From an uncultured Treponema sp. (GTDB lineage Bacteria; Spirochaetota; Spirochaetia; Treponematales; Treponemataceae), in contig CALFJF010000078.1 in assembly GCA_937877535.1 (NCBI GenBank), forward strand, positions 1 to 17,917: a stretch of 17,917 bases of DNA, read 5' to 3'. How positions within the stretch are numbered: the stretch's first letter is position 1; each line of letters begins with the position of its first letter. A program made the position numbers and the translations under genes. Below are positions 14,207-17,917 of this stretch, piece after piece. The notes under the pieces were generated by a model. That model was not told where the DNA came from, ran no database searches, and saw only the letters and a list, made by a program, of their open reading frames with translations.

Positions 14207-16702
14207 TTACTTCATTGGATTGAAGCTCACCGTGCGCATGATGTCGCCGAAAACGCCAGCCGCAGTGACTCCCGCGCCTGCGCCGTAGCCTCGCACTGTG
14301 AGCGGAATCGGGGTGTAGCGTTCGGTTTGGAAGACGAATGCGTTTTCGCCGCCGCGAACGCCATAAAGCGGGTCGTCAGGACCGACTTCGAGCATTCCGA
14401 CCGAAACTTTTCCGTCTTTGATTGACGCGCCCATTCTGAGGACTTTGTTTTCTTTCTTTAACTTTGCCATTTTTTCTTCAAAATAGCCGTCAACTTCGGG
14501 AAGTCGCTTTAAGAATTCTTCGGTCGTGCCTTCGATTGAAAAATCTTCGGGGAAAATCGAGTTCATCTTGATGTCGTCGAGTTCGATTGTCATGCCGCTT
14601 TCCCGCGCGATAATCAGTGCTTTTCGGGCGACATCCGTGCCTTTGAGGTCGTCGCGCGGGTCTGGCTCGGTGTAGCGCAATTCTTTTGCTTCAAGCACCG
14701 CCTCGCTGAATTTTTTGCCCTCGTCGAGTTTTCCGAAGATGTATGAGAGCGAGCCTGACATGATTCCGTTGAAGCCCGTGAGCTTGTCGCCTGAGTTAAA
14801 GAGATTCTGCAAAGTGTCGATAATCGGCAATCCCGCGCCCACATTCGTTTCGTACAAGAATCGGCAGTGATTTTCGTTCGCCACTTTTCTCAGCTCGTGA
14901 TAAAAATCCATGCTCATCGAATTCGCGCGTTTGTTCGGCGTGGCGATGCTCATTCCCGCCTTAAAAATGTCAAGGTAGCGGTTCGGTAAATCGTAACTCG
15001 CCGTGCAGTCAACGAAAACGGGATTCAATGGCTTTGTGTCACGCACGAATTCCAAAATTTCGTCAACGCTAGCCGCTTCTTTTGCCTGTTTGCTCAGTTC
15101 CCGCCAATTTGATAGGTCGATTCCGTTTCCGTCGAGAATCATGCCGTCCAAAGTCGAGATTGCGCAGACTTTGATGTCGATGTTTTGCTCAAGAAGTTTG
15201 TCGTGCTGGTCGCGGATTTGGTCGAGCAACGCGCCGCCGATTGTTCCCGCTCCGAACGCGAAAACTTCGATTGGCTGCGCCGTGTTGAAGAAGAAAAGAT
15301 GAGCCGCCCGCACCGCAATGTCGCCGAATTCGCCGCCGATGACGACTGAAATCGAACGCTCCGAAGAGCCTTGCGCGATTGCGAGCAAGTTGATTCCCCG
15401 TGCTGAAAGTGAATCGAGGAATTTTCCCGCCACGCCGCAATTCTGCTTCATACCGTCGCCGACGATTGAGACGATTGCCGTGTGTTCCTGCACATTGATT
15501 TTGTTGATTAAGCCGTCGCGGATTTCAAGCGAGAATTCTGCGGAAAGCACATCTTCAACCGACTGCGCCTCGCTCTGTTTCACGCAGAACGAAATCGTGT
15601 ATTCAGAAGACGACTGCGTGATTAAAAGCATTGAGATTCCTGCGCGACTCACCGCCGCAAAAATCCGAGAAGCGATGCCAGTTTTGCCTTTCATGCCGCT
15701 TCCGCTCACCGAGACTAAAGCCGTGTTTTTGAGGCAGGAAATTCCACGCACGGGACCTGCGTTTTTCTCTGATTCAAATGGTCCTCGCCCGATTCTAGTT
15801 CCGCGCGCCTGAGGATTGTGCGAATTCAAACTCCAAGCCTCGATATTTTTTGAGGCGAGCGGAGTAAGCGTTTTAGGGTGAAGGACTTTGCTCCCGAAGA
15901 AAGAAAGTTCCATCGCCTCTTCGTAAGTCATGTCCTCGACAAGAATTGCGTCGCTCACCACGCGCGGGTCTGCCGTGTAGATTCCGTCAACATCAGTCCA
16001 GAATTCGCATTTTTTTGCGTCAAGGCAGGTCGCCACGACCGCTGCCGAAAAATCCGAGCCGTTCCGACCAAGAAGCCCCATCTTCGGCTCGTCGTCAAAA
16101 TGCTCGCTCCAGGAACAGACGAAGCCCGGCATGAGCAAGATTCTGTTGTTTCCTGATGTTCCGCCGTCTTTGTACGGTTCAAGCGCGACCTGAGTGCGAC
16201 CAAAATCAACATCGCCCTCCGCCTGATTTCCCGTCGTAAAAATGAATCTTCGGCTGTCCAAAACGGCGACATCTTCGCCTTTTGCGAGCAAAACCGCGTT
16301 CACGATTGGAACGCAGCACAATTCGCCCATTCCCATGATTCGGCAGTGAATCGATTTTGGGCATTCGCCGAACGACGCGACTCCAGAAAGCAATTTTTCA
16401 AGTTCAACAAAGTTATTTTCGATTTTCTTCAAGACTTCTTTTGCGGAAAAGCCTTTGACTTCCGCTTCGAGCTGTGCGCAGATTTCTGAGTGGGTTTTTC
16501 GTATGCTCTCAACATAACTCGTCGCGTTCCCGCCCGTAACGCAACCGTCAATCGCCGCCTGCAAACTGTTTGAAACGCCCGCGACCGCCGAAACGATGAC
16601 GCTGATTCGGTCTTCCTTTGCGCGACCGACCATGATTTCGGCAGAATTAAGAATGCGCTTGGCACTTCCCATCGATGTGCCGCCAAATTTAAGAGTGAGC
16701 AT
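14207..16702 (-). CDS. thrA: Bifunctional aspartokinase/homoserine dehydrogenase
   Basis: Catalyses the first and third steps from aspartate to homoserine, feeding threonine, methionine and lysine. The 831 residues match ThrA length (E. coli 820). The kinase domain (to about 295) has KFGGTSMGSA, GRNGSDFSAAVVA, TDVDGIYTADPR and LSFFGSKVLHPKT. Two ACT-type regulatory segments follow (VSVSGSGMKGKTGIASRIFA and VSIVGDGMKQNCGVAGKFLD). The dehydrogenase has the cofactor motif FGAGTIGGALLDQI, a substrate-binding region with EPDPRDDLKGTDVARKALII, and ends TVRGYGAGAGVTAAGVFGDI. The start at 16702 is chosen because GAGGA stands just before it and the sequence then opens with the kinase motif; the frame upstream to 17065 runs across the promoter and into the opposite-strand HD gene. 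It leads the operon with aroF/pheA. The pair of ACT segments suggests threonine feedback. Confidence 0.97.
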   Translation of the reverse strand: MLTLKFGGTSMGSAKRILNSAEIMVGRAKEDRISVIVSAVAGVSNSLQAAIDGCVTGGNATSYVESIRKTHSEICAQLEAEVKGFSAKEVLKKIENNFVELEKLLSGVASFGECPKSIHCRIMGMGELCCVPIVNAVLLAKGEDVAVLDSRRFIFTTGNQAEGDVDFGRTQVALEPYKDGGTSGNNRILLMPGFVCSWSEHFDDEPKMGLLGRNGSDFSAAVVATCLDAKKCEFWTDVDGIYTADPRVVSDAILVEDMTYEEAMELSFFGSKVLHPKTLTPLASKNIEAWSLNSHNPQARGTRIGRGPFESEKNAGPVRGISCLKNTALVSVSGSGMKGKTGIASRIFAAVSRAGISMLLITQSSSEYTISFCVKQSEAQSVEDVLSAEFSLEIRDGLINKINVQEHTAIVSIVGDGMKQNCGVAGKFLDSLSARGINLLAIAQGSSERSISVVIGGEFGDIAVRAAHLFFFNTAQPIEVFAFGAGTIGGALLDQIRDQHDKLLEQNIDIKVCAISTLDGMILDGNGIDLSNWRELSKQAKEAASVDEILEFVRDTKPLNPVFVDCTASYDLPNRYLDIFKAGMSIATPNKRANSMSMDFYHELRKVANENHCRFLYETNVGAGLPIIDTLQNLFNSGDKLTGFNGIMSGSLSYIFGKLDEGKKFSEAVLEAKELRYTEPDPRDDLKGTDVARKALIIARESGMTIELDDIKMNSIFPEDFSIEGTTEEFLKRLPEVDGYFEEKMAKLKKENKVLRMGASIKDGKVSVGMLEVGPDDPLYGVRGGENAFVFQTERYTPIPLTVRGYGAGAGVTAAGVFGDIMRTVSFNPMK

Positions 16703-16733
16703 AGATTCCTCGAATTTTTGAAAAATTGTAAGG

Positions 16734-16762
16734 ATTTTAGCAAAAATCGCCCCGTTACGCAA
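16734..16762 (-). promoter_or_regulatory. thrA operon promoter
   Basis: On the minus strand TTGCGT (16762-16757), 17 bp, then TGC-TAAAAT (TAAAAT at 16739-16734) gives a well-spaced extended -10 promoter about 31 bp before the start codon. GCAAAAATC (plus strand, 16740-16748) touches the -10 and repeats the half-site of the palindrome at 16792-16811. Confidence 0.7.
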
Positions 16763-16791
16763 ACGACGGACGGTTTTCAATCCGAAAAATC

Positions 16792-16811
16792 TGATTTTTG
16801 CGCAAAAATCA
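16792..16811. promoter_or_regulatory. 20-bp perfect palindrome between divergent thrA and HD genes
   Basis: TGATTTTTGC followed by GCAAAAATCA is perfectly symmetric over 20 bp. It overlaps the likely -35 (TTGCGC, 16798-16803) of the HD gene and lies about 30 bp upstream of the thrA -35. The half-site GCAAAAATC is found again on the thrA -10. This is what an operator for a dimeric regulator acting on both genes would look like; no regulator is identifiable. Confidence 0.5.
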
Positions 16812-16828
16812 AACTTTCGTGCTAAGAT
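16798..16828 (+). promoter_or_regulatory. HD-domain gene promoter
   Basis: TGC-TAAGAT (TAAGAT at 16823-16828) is an extended -10, with TTGCGC (16798-16803) 19 bp upstream inside the palindrome. Transcription would start near 16835, 18 bases before the ATG, just leaving room for the AAGGA ribosome site. Confidence 0.5.
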
Positions 16829-16852
16829 TTTCTCAAAAAAAAAGGAAAAAAT

Positions 16853-17464
16853 ATGGGGTTGGAATCTTTTTTGCCGAGCGGAAACGAAAAACTCGATTCT
16901 TTGCTGAGATTTTCTGCGGAAATTGACAAAATGACGAGTGTGATTCGGAGAACGGTTCACGTTGACGGAAGCGGACGCGAAAACGACGCGGAACATTCGT
17001 GGCATATCGCGTTGATGTCGCTTCTGTTTTACGACTTTGCGTTGGAAAAAGTGGATGTATCTCATGCCGCAAAATTATGTCTTACGCACGATTTAGTAGA
17101 AATCTACGCTGGCGACACGTTCGCTTATGATAAATCTGGAAACGAAACAAAAAAAGAGCGCGAGAAAAACGCCGCCGACCGCCTTTTTTCGCTTCTTCCA
17201 AACGAACTGGGCTTTAGTCTTCGCTCGCTTTGGGAAGAGTTTGAAGAAGGCAAAACCGCCGAAGCAAAATACGCGCTTTGCCTGGACAGATTGCAACCGC
17301 TTTTGCACAATTCGCTCACGGGCGGACGCACCTGGAAAGAAAACAAAACGCTTCGCGCCGATGTTGAATCTCACACCAAAATTATCCATGATTTTATGCC
17401 CGAAGCGTACAAATGGATTGAACAAAATCTTGACCGTGCGCAACAAAACGGCTGGCTTACATAA
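16853..17464 (+). CDS. HD-domain phosphohydrolase, YfbR/HDDC2-like nucleotidase
   Basis: A 203-residue cytosolic metal-dependent phosphohydrolase. The family signature is complete: RENDAEHSWH (42-51) gives the first metal His, LTHDLVEIYAGD (77-88) gives the His-Asp pair and downstream acids, and the late Asp lies in LDRLQPLLHN (D145). This spacing is that of the HD_3 group, whose characterised members (YfbR, HDDC2) are 5'-deoxynucleotidases. The substrate here is not certain. The ATG follows AAGGA by seven bases. The gene diverges from thrA, with a shared palindrome between them, and is followed after 72 bp by a separately promoted lipoprotein gene. No terminator is evident between the two. 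Confidence 0.9.
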   Translation: MGLESFLPSGNEKLDSLLRFSAEIDKMTSVIRRTVHVDGSGRENDAEHSWHIALMSLLFYDFALEKVDVSHAAKLCLTHDLVEIYAGDTFAYDKSGNETKKEREKNAADRLFSLLPNELGFSLRSLWEEFEEGKTAEAKYALCLDRLQPLLHNSLTGGRTWKENKTLRADVESHTKIIHDFMPEAYKWIEQNLDRAQQNGWLT

Positions 17465-17477
17465 AGCGCGAAAAACG

Positions 17478-17506
17478 TTGACAGTCTGCTTTTTTTTTTG
17501 TATAGT
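17478..17506 (+). promoter_or_regulatory. Near-consensus promoter of the lipoprotein gene
   Basis: TTGACA (17478-17483), exactly 17 bp, then TATAGT (17501-17506). The spacer holds a run of ten T residues (17490-17499). Transcription would begin near 17513. It is one of the two best promoters in the window and predicts strong basal expression. Confidence 0.8.
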
Positions 17507-17536
17507 CTGACAATCTTTTTTTTTCAAGGAGTTTTT

Positions 17537-17863
17537 ATGAAAAAGATTGTCGCGCCGCTTTTCATCATCGTTTTTGTCTTTTGCCTTTCGCTTTCATCAT
17601 GCTTTCTTTTAGGCGATTCGGAGTACACGTTTAAGTTCAACTGTAGCAACGCAAACTACATCGACGTTTATCCAAACCACGGCGGAAGTCCGTCTTATTT
17701 TCGCCTCAGCAGTTCAAATCCGTCGGTTACGGTAACGTGGGAAAACGAAGGCGATGATTACTACGGCGGATTTTCAAGCACTTCAAATTATCCGAGCAAC
17801 AAAAAAGCCCCGTGGTTTTCCCGTTACGACGCTCTAAAAGAAGTCATTTTCTACGATTACTAA
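17537..17863 (+). CDS. Small putative lipoprotein of unknown function
   Basis: A 108-residue exported protein. The start at 17537 has AAGGAG five bases before it; an in-frame TTG at 17498 lies inside the promoter. Residues 1-21 form a lipoprotein signal: two Lys, a hydrophobic core (IVAPLFIIVFVFCLSL), then a lipobox ending SLSSC, so the mature chain would start with lipidated Cys. The mature part (about 87 residues) is rich in Ser, Tyr, Asn and Pro, with YTFKFNCSNANYIDVYPNHG, a beta-type segment (SVTVTWENEGDDYYGGFSST) and an aromatic tail (EVIFYDY). It has one further Cys. No family is recognised; a compact beta-sandwich surface lipoprotein is plausible. The strong promoter suggests high abundance. 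Confidence 0.85.
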   Translation: MKKIVAPLFIIVFVFCLSLSSCFLLGDSEYTFKFNCSNANYIDVYPNHGGSPSYFRLSSSNPSVTVTWENEGDDYYGGFSSTSNYPSNKKAPWFSRYDALKEVIFYDY

Positions 17864-17889
17864 AAAAAACAAACTAGATTTAACGAGTT

Positions 17890-17917
17890 CAAAATCGCGC
17901 AAAACAATGCGATTTTG
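17890..17917 (+). terminator. Hairpin after the lipoprotein gene, at the window edge
   Basis: CAAAATCGC (17890-17898) pairs perfectly with GCGATTTTG (17909-17917) around a 10-base loop, 26 bp after the stop codon. The right arm ends in TTTTG at the last base of the window, so any T-tract beyond is not visible. A terminator is likely. Confidence 0.6.

Noticed and set aside
16703..17065. Upstream extension of thrA to an earlier ATG
   Set aside because: It would add 121 Arg/Phe-rich residues, cross the thrA promoter and overlap the HD gene; the kinase motif begins right at the 16702 start with its own ribosome site.

Overview
This 17.9 kb window looks like a chromosomal stretch of a free-living or gut-type spirochaete, most likely a Treponema-like organism. 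That assignment is an inference from the gene content: an XPB helicase paired with a Helicase_C_3-type partner, a class II ketol-acid reductoisomerase, an AsnB carrying palindromic coding inserts, and dispersed palindromic repeats. No rRNA, tRNA, CRISPR array, transposase or integrase was seen. It is mostly core metabolism with a small accessory patch at about 3.9-5.8 kb.

Layout. 1-284 (+): the tail of a secreted-type protein, perhaps a pectate lyase. 428-2389 (+): asparagine synthetase B, preceded by a consensus promoter and a short leader that is itself a terminator-like hairpin. The gene carries two in-frame palindromic repeat inserts. 2408-2480: an inverted pair of dispersed repeats that also forms tandem terminators for the convergent MATE transporter gene (2519-3886, -). 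3887-5757: accessory patch with a 37-bp exact duplication, a small two-helix membrane protein (+), an unknown protein gene (-) whose start is out of frame with its body, and a Cro/CI-type regulator with a hydrophobic tail (-).

5815-12037 (-): ilvC, then (upstream) the XPB partner, the XPB helicase and a degenerate dehydrogenase-like protein. The last three form a tightly packed DNA-repair-type operon. 12194-16702 (-): thrA followed by a DAHP synthase-prephenate dehydratase fusion, forming an amino-acid operon covering the aspartate branch point and the first and late steps of phenylalanine synthesis. 16853-17464 (+): an HD-domain nucleotidase-like protein diverging from thrA, with a 20-bp perfect palindrome between them. 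17537-17863 (+): a small lipoprotein with a near-consensus promoter, ending before a hairpin at the window edge.

Amino-acid synthesis dominates (Asn, branched-chain, Thr/Met/Lys branch, Phe). The most unusual points are the repeat-derived peptides inside AsnB, the asnB leader hairpin, the DAHP synthase-prephenate dehydratase fusion without a chorismate mutase domain, and the regulator/unknown-protein pair with its duplicated start region. No clear new defence or mobile system was found.
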